Shown: positions 53,689-62,802, numbered from the stretch's first letter. The stretch: DNA of 64,000 nucleotides from UBA1351 sp963677625 (GCA_963677625.2 CAXXSW010000011.1:186001-250000); one strand, 5' to 3'. Translations and numbers: made by a program. Notes: generated by a model from the sequence alone, not told the origin.

Positions 53689-54282
53689 ATGAAAAAGATT
53701 TTAGTTGAAGTACTTGATTATGTGAAAATTATATTGGTGGCCTTAATTATCACTAATATACTTAATGTATTTGTATTTGGTTTGTCTCAGGTTAGACAAT
53801 CTTCAATGGAACCTACCCTTATAGAGAAGGATCAATTGGTTGTGGAGAAGTTGACATATACTTTTACCAATCCTAAAAGTGGAGATATTGTCGTTTTCAT
53901 TGATGAAGTCGAAGTTGATAGTTCACTTAGTGGTAAGTTTAAGCGTTTGTATGATGATATGTTTGCTAAGTTTAATAACAAGGAAGGTCATTTGCGGCTG
54001 GTAAAAAGGGTCATTGGTGTTCCCGGTGATATTATTGATATAAAAGATGGTTATGTCTATATTAATGATGAAAAACTGGATGAACCGTATCTAGAGGTCC
54101 AGACTAGTTCCAAGGGCTTGTCTTATCCATTGACGGTACCTGATGATACGTATTTTTGTATGGGAGACAACCGGACAGTTAGCTATGATAGTCGTGACTT
54201 TGGCTGTGTACCTATTGAAAAAATTGAAGGTAAGGTACTTATTCGTTTCTGGCCCTTTAGTAAAATGGGAATTGTCAATTAA
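53689..54282 (+). CDS. lepB: Type I signal peptidase
   Basis: 197 residues with one N-terminal membrane span. Catalytic Ser39 (VRQSSMEPTL) and the Lys in LRLVKRVIGVPGD (near 104) form the Ser-Lys dyad; the GDNR box is GDNRTVSYDSRDFG. It removes signal peptides of exported proteins, such as the SLH proteins here. Eleven bases separate it from queA and from the next gene. Confidence 0.95.
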   Translation: MKKILVEVLDYVKIILVALIITNILNVFVFGLSQVRQSSMEPTLIEKDQLVVEKLTYTFTNPKSGDIVVFIDEVEVDSSLSGKFKRLYDDMFAKFNNKEGHLRLVKRVIGVPGDIIDIKDGYVYINDEKLDEPYLEVQTSSKGLSYPLTVPDDTYFCMGDNRTVSYDSRDFGCVPIEKIEGKVLIRFWPFSKMGIVN

Positions 54283-54292
54283 GGAGTGCTGA

Positions 54293-55258
54293 ATGGATTT
54301 TCAAAAAAAACTCAGAAAACAAGGCATTATAATGTTTTCCATCAGTATCATTGCGGCCATTCTTTTGTTTGCTGTTTGGGGTAAGTCAAAGATGAATCAT
54401 CCATGGGGCTGGTGGTTGCTAATTATAGGGCTGATCCCTTTTATTGGTCAACAGGTTGGTACTTGGATAATTCTTTACCGATTTGCAGTTACAAGAAAAA
54501 GAATGAGTAACAAACTCCATCTGTTTAATCGTATTTCGGCCTTGATAACTATTATTTTATCATCTCTGATGGTTCTTATGGCTAAGCTATATGATGTTCC
54601 AATTACAGATAGTTCTAATATTTTCAGAGGGTTATTGGTACTTGTTCTTTTGGGGCTATATATTTTCTACCAAGAGAATAATACTAACAATCTAATTGTT
54701 TTAAATTTGTATAAGAAACTAAAACAAAGTAAAAAGGAATATAATCAAATGATAGGCTTTCTTACGGGATGGACTGGTGTCAACTTATTATGGTTGACCC
54801 TGTTTGCAGGTATTTCTTTAAACTTTATGACTTTCTTTTACATTGTTTTAATTTTGATCCAAAATGCATTGTCCTATACAACCTATGGACAGAGTAAGCA
54901 ATGGAACTTCACATATGAAATTATTGGTGTAGGTCATTTAGTCAGCCTTGGTTTTTCGTCTTCATCTATAGTTATTATTGTGATTGGACTGTCTGTTGGC
55001 TTGATTCTATGTATAAGACAGTGGATTGGTAATGGGTATCTTTTGAGGGCCAAATTATCAGGAATATTTATATATATTGTTTTAGGCTCAACTATGGTTC
55101 TAAGTTCTACTGTGTTAATGAAAAACTGGGTCCTTATACAAGGTTCTCTAAATGTAACAGAGATTATTCCTTATGTATTTATTCTTTTTTTGGTAACTTT
55201 TAGCCTGACTTTTGTTATTAATGAACCTAGATTTCTTAAAAATTTAAGTACCAAATAG
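54293..55258 (+). CDS. Hypothetical polytopic membrane protein
   Basis: 321 residues with about nine hydrophobic spans (IIMFSISIIAAILLFAVW and others) and no large loops. AAGGAGTGCTGA precedes the ATG. No family recognised. Follows lepB closely, so it may belong to the queA-lepB transcript; it ends 13 bases before rnpB begins. Confidence 0.75.
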   Translation: MDFQKKLRKQGIIMFSISIIAAILLFAVWGKSKMNHPWGWWLLIIGLIPFIGQQVGTWIILYRFAVTRKRMSNKLHLFNRISALITIILSSLMVLMAKLYDVPITDSSNIFRGLLVLVLLGLYIFYQENNTNNLIVLNLYKKLKQSKKEYNQMIGFLTGWTGVNLLWLTLFAGISLNFMTFFYIVLILIQNALSYTTYGQSKQWNFTYEIIGVGHLVSLGFSSSSIVIIVIGLSVGLILCIRQWIGNGYLLRAKLSGIFIYIVLGSTMVLSSTVLMKNWVLIQGSLNVTEIIPYVFILFLVTFSLTFVINEPRFLKNLSTK

Positions 55259-55270
55259 ATGGATAATCAA

Positions 55271-55592
55271 TGACTAAGCTAAACGATCGCGCCATTATGG
55301 TGAGGAAAGTCCGAGCTCCGCAGGGCAGGGTGCCAGATAACGTCTGGTGGAGGCGACTCTAAGGAAAGTGCAACAGAAATAAACCGCCGCAAGGTAAGGA
55401 TGGAAAGGTGAGGTAAGAGCTCACCGCCCCTTTGGTAACAAAGGGGGCATATGTAAACCCCACTCGGAGCAAGACAGTATGGAATAATGAGGTTGCCCGC
55501 TTCGTTCCAGGTTTGTCGCTTGAACTTACTGGTGACAGTAAGGCTAGATAGATGATCGTTCACGACAGAACTCGGCTTATCGGCTTAGTCGT
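55271..55592 (+). ncRNA. rnpB: RNase P RNA
   Basis: The catalytic RNA of RNase P. Diagnostic segments are GAGGAAAGTCCGAGCTCC (55302 region), the ACAGAAA...AAACCGCC block, AAGGTAAGGATGGAAAGGTG, GAGCAAG and the ACAGAACTCGGCTTAT close to the 3' end. GACTAAGC (55272-55279) pairs with GCTTAGTC (55583-55590) to make stem P1. The arrangement looks like the ancestral A type rather than the Bacillus B type. Confidence 0.95.
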
Positions 55593-55608
55593 TATCTTTG
55601 ATATATAG

Positions 55609-55658
55609 AGAGATGTTACATCAGCACATTCGACCTGCTAATGTAACATCTCTTTTTT
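55609..55658 (+). terminator. Terminator of rnpB
   Basis: AGAGATGTTACAT pairs with ATGTAACATCTCT across about 19 bases; six T follow. The 55659-55797 stretch holds nothing else that I recognise. Confidence 0.9.
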
Positions 55659-55797
55659 AATAAAGATAAGCAAGATTTTGGCCTTGAAAGAGGTGATAGA
55701 TAAGGTCATAATCCTGATTGCTAATTGTAATCACTGCGTAGAAAAAAATAGTCTTCATATAAGGAGGCTGTGTCTTGTGTTTTCAATTAAGGAAAAA

Positions 55798-57630
55798 TTA
55801 TAGATTCTTCAAATATAGTTTATAGTCATCGGTATTGCTAGTGGTCCCATACATTTCCTTAATAAGATTTTCCCTAAGAATATCAATTTCGTTCTGATTC
55901 AATTGTTGCTTAAGTTCGATATCCAAGTAAGTGTAAATAAGGTTCATAGACCGGAGAACTAATTGGTCTTCAGGATTATAAGGTAATAGTTGTTGTGTCA
56001 ATATATGTAAAAGTTTTTTATTGGCGTCTATATCCTTTTTTTTGTTCATGATTAGGGCGCTGTTATGTAGTTCTAAGAAACGAACTAAGGCATGAAAACG
56101 AAAAGCCCTATGTGGAGTTTCATAGGCGGCAATATAATAATGTTCATATGCATTTTGTAAGTCGACAGGTTCAAATTTTTCAATAATGCTTGCATAGGTA
56201 TAATGGCATTCGGTACAAAAATAATTGGAATAGTATTCGCTGGTAGCGATAATCTGTTTTCTCAATCGGAAGTATATCTCTTGTTCTCTAAAATTTATAT
56301 TTGTAGATTGATAATAGTCATTGTAACGTTTGTACTGATGTTCGTAGATGGTCAGTGCTGATCCTGCTGCATAAAAATAGTCGAAGTCTTCATAACCAGG
56401 TGTGAAGTAGTGATGGAGTATATGATTTTCACAGGCCTCAATCGTTTCAAGGCATTGAAAGTGTTCTTGTGGTGTTGAAGGAGTAGGATTAAAATTGTTA
56501 ATATTAAATTTTTCTATCATATCAAGGAAAAATGGTTCGTCTTTAACACTGTGATATATTTCTGATATACCTGATGCAGAGTCATGTTTGAAACAATCTT
56601 CAAAACCCTCATATCCGTCAATACGACATAGCCTGAAAACTAAACCACGATGAAAAAGGATACCTAAATTATTAAGACTAAGTGGCATACCCGCGTCTAA
56701 AGCTCTTTTATAATACTCTTTAGATATCATGGCATTTTTGATGTTAGATTGGTGCCTGGAATGGTTCGTCATTTGACCCATCGTCCAGAGAGCAGGTCCA
56801 AAACTTGTATTGGCGGCAGCGTTAAAATAGTTTAACGCTCTTATAGGGTAACTTTTAGCATAATGGGTTCCGTAATAGAGATTGTTGGCAACCTCACAAT
56901 AGATAAGGGGATTGACGTCGATATTGGTCTCGATATATGTATGGAGTGCTATAGCACCTAATTGTCCGCTAATACCATAGGAACTTACAATTTTCATATA
57001 GTCTTGAATGTGACTTGGTTTTACATGAAGGGTTTTAAGATATTGTGTCAACTGCTGCCAAGACATGTCTTCGCTGTCACTATGGGCAAGTGGACTATCA
57101 AATTGTTCGTACTCCTTAACGACTTTAATTATTGGGTCAAAACCATCAAGATGAAAAGCCCAAAGAATTAGCATAGCAACAGATTTTTCGGGTCCATGTT
57201 CCATATGTTCTAAGATATATTGCTTAATATATATATATTCTCGTTTGGATAGTTCTTCATCATGACTAATAATGTCATCAATCATTTGTTGGAATTTTTC
57301 CTTGTCGTAGTTACGCATAAAAAAAGAACAACTGTTGATCATTTCTTTATAGAAGTCGATATCAAAAGCCTCTATAAAACGATTACGAAAACGACCTTCA
57401 TTTCGTTTTGGATCTGTAATTCGATTAAAAATATTTGAAAGACGACTCGAGTTATTGTTACGAACCTGAATGATAAAACGATTCTCTTCTTGGCGCAAAA
57501 AGCCTAAAGGAAAAAAAGCCATAATAAAAGCTCGTTGGTTAGTTTGTTCATTACTTAGAAAATATTTATAGGAGGAATCAAAGACACCACCAAAAAGATA
57601 ATTCTTAAGGTTTGTAAGTTTAGTATGCAT
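55798..57630 (-). CDS. Sel1-like repeat protein
   Basis: 610 residues of mainly helical sequence. Sel1/TPR-like repeats appear around residues 250-330 (ALNYFNAAANTSFGPALWTMGQM, YYKRALDAGMPLSLNNLGILFHRG). No signal peptide or membrane span. Family members are protein-interaction scaffolds, but the partner cannot be read. The last 280 residues are not recognised. A good GAGGTGG site precedes the ATG. It sits alone. Confidence 0.75.
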   Translation of the reverse strand: MHTKLTNLKNYLFGGVFDSSYKYFLSNEQTNQRAFIMAFFPLGFLRQEENRFIIQVRNNNSSRLSNIFNRITDPKRNEGRFRNRFIEAFDIDFYKEMINSCSFFMRNYDKEKFQQMIDDIISHDEELSKREYIYIKQYILEHMEHGPEKSVAMLILWAFHLDGFDPIIKVVKEYEQFDSPLAHSDSEDMSWQQLTQYLKTLHVKPSHIQDYMKIVSSYGISGQLGAIALHTYIETNIDVNPLIYCEVANNLYYGTHYAKSYPIRALNYFNAAANTSFGPALWTMGQMTNHSRHQSNIKNAMISKEYYKRALDAGMPLSLNNLGILFHRGLVFRLCRIDGYEGFEDCFKHDSASGISEIYHSVKDEPFFLDMIEKFNINNFNPTPSTPQEHFQCLETIEACENHILHHYFTPGYEDFDYFYAAGSALTIYEHQYKRYNDYYQSTNINFREQEIYFRLRKQIIATSEYYSNYFCTECHYTYASIIEKFEPVDLQNAYEHYYIAAYETPHRAFRFHALVRFLELHNSALIMNKKKDIDANKKLLHILTQQLLPYNPEDQLVLRSMNLIYTYLDIELKQQLNQNEIDILRENLIKEMYGTTSNTDDYKLYLKNL

Positions 57631-57836
57631 AAATCCACCTCAGTTTATGATATATTTAGTATTATAACAGAAAATAAGAAAAATATTAGAGTTTTTTTGT
57701 TGAGTCTAAGATAGTCTAAGAGTTACAATGATTATTGTAAGAGTTAATAAAATCTTAGAAGGACTGATATTGCGAGAGCGTGTTATATAATTGATATGTG
57801 GGAGTATAATTATTGAATAGACTTCAGTCCATAATA

Positions 57837-57866
57837 AAAACGACAGTTATAAACTGCCGTTTTTTT
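57837..57866. terminator. Terminator-like hairpin before family A repeat copy 3
   Basis: AAAACG-CAGTTT and AACTG-CGTTTTTTT form a stem with T run on the plus strand and A run on the left. On the minus strand it can end the oligopeptide-binding gene; on the plus strand a TATAAT-type element at about 57801-57806 would give a short transcript. Confidence 0.7.
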
Positions 57867-57870
57867 ATTT

Positions 57871-57988
57871 TTCTATAAGTAAGTTTGTTATTTGAATTTT
57901 TTGAGGAGAAACATCTCATAAAATGTCAAGGAAACTTTCCTAGCGCAACAATCGCAAAGCAGCGAACGAGGCTAAGCCTCTTTGTTTT
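57871..57988 (+). repeat. Dispersed structured repeat, family A, copy 3
   Basis: A diverged 5' part, then GAGAAACATCTCATAAAATG, TCAAGGAAACTTTCCT, GCGCAACAATCGCAAAGC, GAGGC/GCCTC, TTTGTTTTG. It begins four bases after a terminator T run and ends ten bases before the stop of the minus-strand OppA-like gene. Confidence 0.85.
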
Positions 57989-57998
57989 GTGTGTTTAA

Positions 57999-59612
57999 TT
58001 AAAAAGTGCGTATAATATCTGCCCGGCTAAAATCCATAATACCAACGATTGAATGTTCCCAACCTACAACTGAAGCATTAATAAGCCATGAGTCTGTATA
58101 ATGATAGATTGGAAGTAGTGGTAGGTCTCTCATAAGGATGGCCTCTGCTTGATGAAGAAGATCGAAATGTTCTTGACCACTTGTACGGCTGGCTTCAAGA
58201 ATTAGTTGATCAAATTCGGGATTATTATAAGAAGATGCATTTTTAATACTTTTACTTGTAAAGATTGCAAGCATAGCAGTTGGGTCCATATAATCAGAGG
58301 TCCAGCTTCCTTTTGAAAATTGAAAGTCTTTTTCTTCTCTTCTTACCTTAACGACGGCCCATTCTTGATTGACTAGTCTTATCTTTATTCCAAGATTTTT
58401 GAGTAGCATTTCTTGAACTAATTCAGCAATTTTTTGGTGGCTTTCAGAAGAATTATAGAGTAATTCTATTTCAGGAAATCCCTTGCCATCCGGGTAACCA
58501 GCTTGGGCAAGGAGAGTCTTAGCCCTTTTAAGAGAATCAGCTGATGATTGTAATTGATAGCTAGTTCCACTGGTATTAAAATCGCTTTTATCAGTTTCAA
58601 AAAAACCAGGTTGAACAAATGAATAAGCTGCAATATTACCATCACCAATAGCATCTACAATCACTTGACGGTCTATTGCCAGGTTGAAAGCTTGTCGAAT
58701 GCGGATATCCGACCATATATCATGTTCAAGATTAAAGTTGTAATAGTAGGTTCCTAATCCTCTAAATTGATGAAGCTCATCATTGCTGGCTAATAAGGTA
58801 GGGATAAGATCTTTTGGAAGATTAGGAAGGACCATTATGTCTTGATTCTGGTAAGCGGTATAGGCTGTTGATTCTTCATTAATAGTATAGAAGGTAATAC
58901 CATCTAATTTAACATTTTCAGCATCCCAAAAATTCGTGTTTTTTTCAAGAACAATATGGTCATTTTCAAAAGCTTTAAGAACAAATGGACCATTGGATAC
59001 TGCAGTTTGGGGATTCACAGCCCAATTGTCATTGACCTTGTCATAGTTACCATTTTCAATAATATGTTTAGGTACTGGCATGAGGTAACCTGTAGAAAGA
59101 ATCTGAAGCAAATAGTCTGTTGGATAATCTAAGTTGATCTGAAGGGTATAGTCATCAGAGGCGTTGATACCAACGAGATTAAAATTTTCTTTGTTTATAA
59201 CAAAACTCTTAGCACCAGATATGTTTGTTTGAAACCATATTTCCTGATAGTTGGAAAGAGACATGTGCCTTTTCCAACTATAGACGAAGTCGTGAGCAGT
59301 CAGTGGATGACCATCAGACCAATTTGATTTCCTTAAATGGAAGGTTATCTGCTTACCATCTTCTGAAATATCCCAGGATTTAGCTATGGCAGGTGCAATA
59401 ATTCCATTATTTTCTCGAACCAAACCATCAAAGGTTTCTCTTATTACATACATGTCTGCTGTAGATTCTGCATGGGTAGGGTTAATGATTGGTTCTGTTC
59501 CCAAATTGAAAGTAAGTATTTTAGTTTCCCCTTCATCCGGTAAAGGGCTGCAAGAAATCAGCAGTGAGGAAAGTGCTGTAATAGTAATAAATGTCTTAAA
59601 TATTCTTTTCAT
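57999..59612 (-). CDS. Oligopeptide-binding lipoprotein (ABC transporter substrate-binding)
   Basis: 537 residues. A lipoprotein signal peptide with lipobox LLISC (Cys near 21) is followed by the two-lobed solute-binding protein family 5 fold: WSDGHPLTAHDFVYSWKRHM and SYTLQINLDYPTDYLLQIL. It should bind peptides at the cell surface for import by an OppBCDF permease, which is not in the window, so this is an orphan binding protein. Its mRNA 3' end passes through repeat copy 3. The ribosome site is GAAAAGAGGAC. Confidence 0.92.
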   Translation of the reverse strand: MKRIFKTFITITALSSLLISCSPLPDEGETKILTFNLGTEPIINPTHAESTADMYVIRETFDGLVRENNGIIAPAIAKSWDISEDGKQITFHLRKSNWSDGHPLTAHDFVYSWKRHMSLSNYQEIWFQTNISGAKSFVINKENFNLVGINASDDYTLQINLDYPTDYLLQILSTGYLMPVPKHIIENGNYDKVNDNWAVNPQTAVSNGPFVLKAFENDHIVLEKNTNFWDAENVKLDGITFYTINEESTAYTAYQNQDIMVLPNLPKDLIPTLLASNDELHQFRGLGTYYYNFNLEHDIWSDIRIRQAFNLAIDRQVIVDAIGDGNIAAYSFVQPGFFETDKSDFNTSGTSYQLQSSADSLKRAKTLLAQAGYPDGKGFPEIELLYNSSESHQKIAELVQEMLLKNLGIKIRLVNQEWAVVKVRREEKDFQFSKGSWTSDYMDPTAMLAIFTSKSIKNASSYNNPEFDQLILEASRTSGQEHFDLLHQAEAILMRDLPLLPIYHYTDSWLINASVVGWEHSIVGIMDFSRADIIRTF

Positions 59613-59763
59613 AAAGTCCTCTTTTCACCGGAAATGAATAAATCTGTATTGTCCTTTCGTATAAGTCTTTAGACCTACGACTCATTATACACACTCAGTT
59701 ATATAGATTGTCAAGGTTTATTTTGTGTTTTATAGAAAATATTATAGAATTTTGATAAAGTAC

Positions 59764-59792
59764 TTGAACTTATCTTGTTTATCTGATATTAT
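59764..59792 (+). promoter_or_regulatory. Promoter of the Lys T-box and lysS
   Basis: TTGAAC (59764-59769) and TATTAT (59787-59792) with a 17-base spacer. Confidence 0.7.
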
Positions 59793-59799
59793 ACTTGAA

Positions 59800-60138
59800 A
59801 TGCAACTGCATGTTTCTATATATGTTGAACTTGCAGGTTAAGAATATGATAATGCCATGAAGAGAATGAGTAGACATTGAAGTTAGTTAAAGAGAGTCCC
59901 GGATGGTGAAAAGGGATACGAAGTTCATGTTGAATAAAGCCTTGGAGCAGCGTATCGACTGAAAATTTCTGAGAATACGATGGGAGCGCCCATTATAGCG
60001 TAAGAGTATCGATGTTTGTCCGTACTGTATAGGTTTTGGCGACGTCTGTACTTGCCAAGGTCTATGCTGTGAGGTATAGATGAATCTCAAGGTGGTAACA
60101 CGGTTATAACCCGTCCTTATTAATAAGGACGGGTTTTT
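59800..60138 (+). promoter_or_regulatory. T-box leader reading Lys (specifier AAA)
   Basis: The core AGGTGGTAACACGG (60090-60103) is a variant of the T-box. Specifier GAAT-AAA (AAA at 59936-59938) is followed ten bases later by GGAGC, as in the Phe leader. The strong terminator AACCCGTCCTTA/TAAGGACGGGTT (60108-60133) follows. It would release lysS when tRNA-Lys is uncharged. Confidence 0.9.
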
Positions 60139-60143
60139 ATATT

Positions 60144-60250
60144 GCAGGGAATTCCTTAAATTAAGAATCATGGTATGACGACCATTATGTTTCGTCAGAG
60201 AAAATTTCCTTCTACAAATAAAATATGACCTAAGGTGGCAAAGTCACTAT
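60144..60250 (+). repeat. Dispersed structured repeat, family B, copy 2
   Basis: Same parts as 23539-23656: GGGAATTCCTTAAATTAAG, inner hairpin AATCATGGT/ACCAT-AT, CGTCAGAGAAAATTTCCT, CTACAAATAAAATATGA, GTGGCAAAGTCAC. It lies between the Lys T-box terminator and the lysS start, so it is in the lysS mRNA leader when termination is avoided. Confidence 0.8.
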
Positions 60251-60301
60251 TCTTGTATATAAAATTATAAGATGTTGAATAATTGTTTGAAAGGAGTTTT
60301 T

Positions 60302-61774
60302 ATGGAAATTAATCAATTAGAAGAATCAAGACAAAATAAGTTTGACTATTTAAGTCAGTGTGTAAAAACATATCCTGACCGTTTCCAGAGAAGTCATGAA
60401 CTGGGAGAAGCAGGGAAATTAGAAGATGGTCACACATCAGTAAGGCTTGCAGGTAGAATATCTCTTATGAGAAAAATGGGTAAACTATCATTCATAACGC
60501 TAACAGATATAAGTGGCGATTATCAGCTTATGCTAAAGAAAGATCTTGTAGGAGACCAGGTTTATGAATGGTTTCTTAAAGGGGTGGATTTAGGAGATTT
60601 TCTTGGTGCGTGTGGTCAGACTTTTACAACAAGAACTGGAGAAAAAACCTTACGTGTTGAAGAGCTTACATTTTTAGGAAAAGGTTTTAAGCCGCTGCCT
60701 GAAAAATTTCATCAATTAAGTAGTAGAGAATTATGTTATAGAAAAAGATACTTGGATCTTATGACCAGTAAGGAAACCAGGGAAAGATTTAGATTAAGAA
60801 TTGATTTTATGAAATATATGCGACGTTATTTGGAAGATAATGGTTATATGGAGATTGAAACCCCTGTTCTTATCGATCATCCGTCTGGAGCTTCGGCAAG
60901 ACCATTTATGTCCCATCACAATGCCCTTGATATGGATGTTTACCTTCGTATAGCTCCGGAAACCTACTTGAAAAGAGCCGTTGTCGGTGGTTTTACAAAG
61001 GTATTTGAAGTGGCTAGATGTTTCCGTAATGAAGGGATCGATGCAAGTCACCTTCAAGACTTTACCATGGTTGAAGGTTATGGAGCCTACATGAATTATA
61101 AGGATAATATGGTCTTTTTACAAGGTATGTTAAAAGATGTTGTCAGGAAAATATTTGGTCAGGATACTCTTGAAATTCAAGGACATGAGCTTGACTTTGG
61201 TAAAGAATGGCCTCGTCTTACCTTTAGACAGGTCATACTTAGTGATTGTGGTATTGATATTAAGGATTATAGTGAAGCAGGAGAGCTTTTAAAAGCCATT
61301 TTGGACAAGAATATTGAACTAGACTCAGAAACAGATATTCAACAGCTGGGACTTGGAAACTTAATCGACCAACTATATAAGAAAGTCAGTCGACCTAAAA
61401 TTATTGAACCTACCTTTTTAACTGAGCATCCTACAAGCCTTTCTCCTTTAGCCAGGGCTAATGATGAAGATCCTGAGATTAGTGATCGTTTTCAACTCAT
61501 TATAAATGGAGCTGAGGTCATTAATGGTTATTCAGAATTGGTTGATCCTTTGGAGCAAAGAAAACGATTGATGAATCAGGCTAATTTAAAAGCAAGCGGT
61601 GATGAGGAAGCAATGGTTATGGATGAAGACTATTTGCTGGCAATGGAGCATGGAATGCCACCAATATCCGGTTGGGGTATGGGAATAGACCGTATTCTTC
61701 AAGTTTTAACTGGTTCAGATAACATTAAGGACACTGTATTATTTCCATTACTAAGACCAGAGAATGATGGCTAG
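60302..61774 (+). CDS. lysS: Lysyl-tRNA synthetase (class II)
   Basis: 490 residues from ATG 60302, which has AAAGGAG upstream; the frame from 60272 has no site. The N-terminal anticodon-binding OB domain (GRISLMRKMGKLSFITLTDISG) is followed by the class II core: motif 1 MKYMRRYLEDNGYMEIETP, motif 2 with CFRNEGIDASHLQDFTM and motif 3 GWGMGIDRILQVL. The Lys-binding region reads GAEVINGYSELVDP, differing from the usual NAxSELNDP pattern, which marks a divergent LysRS branch. Controlled by the Lys T-box. Confidence 0.95.
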   Translation: MEINQLEESRQNKFDYLSQCVKTYPDRFQRSHELGEAGKLEDGHTSVRLAGRISLMRKMGKLSFITLTDISGDYQLMLKKDLVGDQVYEWFLKGVDLGDFLGACGQTFTTRTGEKTLRVEELTFLGKGFKPLPEKFHQLSSRELCYRKRYLDLMTSKETRERFRLRIDFMKYMRRYLEDNGYMEIETPVLIDHPSGASARPFMSHHNALDMDVYLRIAPETYLKRAVVGGFTKVFEVARCFRNEGIDASHLQDFTMVEGYGAYMNYKDNMVFLQGMLKDVVRKIFGQDTLEIQGHELDFGKEWPRLTFRQVILSDCGIDIKDYSEAGELLKAILDKNIELDSETDIQQLGLGNLIDQLYKKVSRPKIIEPTFLTEHPTSLSPLARANDEDPEISDRFQLIINGAEVINGYSELVDPLEQRKRLMNQANLKASGDEEAMVMDEDYLLAMEHGMPPISGWGMGIDRILQVLTGSDNIKDTVLFPLLRPENDG

Positions 61775-61781
61775 TCCTTGA

Positions 61782-62675
61782 TCAGGTATCTTCTAGAACC
61801 AGCTTAAGAAACTGCTTAGGTGTGGTTTTCTTGAAAGACTTGAACTGGTGAATAAAATATGAGGTGTCACTGAAGCCAACGGTAAGACCTATTTCAGTAA
61901 TTGATAGCTTTTGTTCCAAAAGCAGTCGTTCGGCTTCGGTGACCCTGGTGAAATTTAGGTATTTAGTGAAGGTGATTCCTGATGTTCGTTTAAAAAGCCT
62001 GGAAAAATAAGAGTAACTTAAGTGACAGTGGTCTGCTACAATTTCAGCTGTTATTGGTTTTGAAAAGTGATTGTGAATATAGTGAAAAGCTGGAATAATG
62101 TTAGCTAGATCAGTATTCTTTCTAGGAACATCAATAAGATTATGGCCCTTTTCCTTTAGCATCCATATAAGGTCATAAAAGAGAACCATAAGCTTAGACT
62201 TAACCATAAACTCATAACCAAAGGGTTTTTCATTGAAGGTAATCATCATATATTCTATATTAGTAACCGTTAGTTCTGAAACCCTATGACTCGAGATAAG
62301 TTTGTGGTTGGCTGGTACTGGGGCAATAACTGGAAGTATATGTTTAAGGATAAAAGCGTCAAAAGGAGCATCAAATAAAATAGAGGGATCAAATTTGATA
62401 ACAGCATATTTGAAGTCTTCATAAGATAAGGACTCAATTGCATGGACATCTTGAGGAAGAATATAAGCTAAGTCACCCTTTCCCATAGTAAAGGTCTGTC
62501 CGTTAAGGATTAGCTGGCCTTTGCCTAGGGTGACGTAAATAATTTCGATATAGTAATGCCAATGAGGATTTATAGGTAAGTCACCAGCCATGGAGCTGTT
62601 GTAAAAACAATAGAACAAGTGCTTAGTGGATAAGGAAAATTCCAGTGATTGAGAATCTTCAAAAAAAACATTCAT
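61782..62675 (-). CDS. AraC-family regulator with cupin-type sensor
   Basis: 297 residues. The N-terminal 140 residues form an AraC-type cupin (HWHYYIEIIYVTLGKGQLILNGQTF), and both helix-turn-helix units occupy the last 100 residues (ITAEIVADHCHLSYSYFSRLFKR; SITEIGLTVGFSDTSYFIHQFK). I start at 62675 with GGGAGATG upstream; longer frames have no site. Divergent from the GH2 gene 127 bases away, so it likely controls that sugar-use gene. Confidence 0.88.
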   Translation of the reverse strand: MNVFFEDSQSLEFSLSTKHLFYCFYNSSMAGDLPINPHWHYYIEIIYVTLGKGQLILNGQTFTMGKGDLAYILPQDVHAIESLSYEDFKYAVIKFDPSILFDAPFDAFILKHILPVIAPVPANHKLISSHRVSELTVTNIEYMMITFNEKPFGYEFMVKSKLMVLFYDLIWMLKEKGHNLIDVPRKNTDLANIIPAFHYIHNHFSKPITAEIVADHCHLSYSYFSRLFKRTSGITFTKYLNFTRVTEAERLLLEQKLSITEIGLTVGFSDTSYFIHQFKSFKKTTPKQFLKLVLEDT

Positions 62676-62802
62676 ATATATCATCTCCCTAGGACAAATA
62701 TCTTGCATTTTTTAATACTTGCATTATATCACATACTAAGTGTTTGGAGTAGAATGGAAGTAACAGATGTAAGTATGTTGAGAAAGTTAGGAGGAGGTTA
62801 AG

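Noticed and set aside
55279..55563. Minus-strand open frame of 94 codons
   Set aside because: It lies within the RNase P RNA gene, which has clear conserved motifs and a matched P1 stem.
59887..60171. Minus-strand open frame of 94 codons
   Set aside because: It is antisense to the Lys T-box leader and its terminator; no ribosome site and no recognisable protein.
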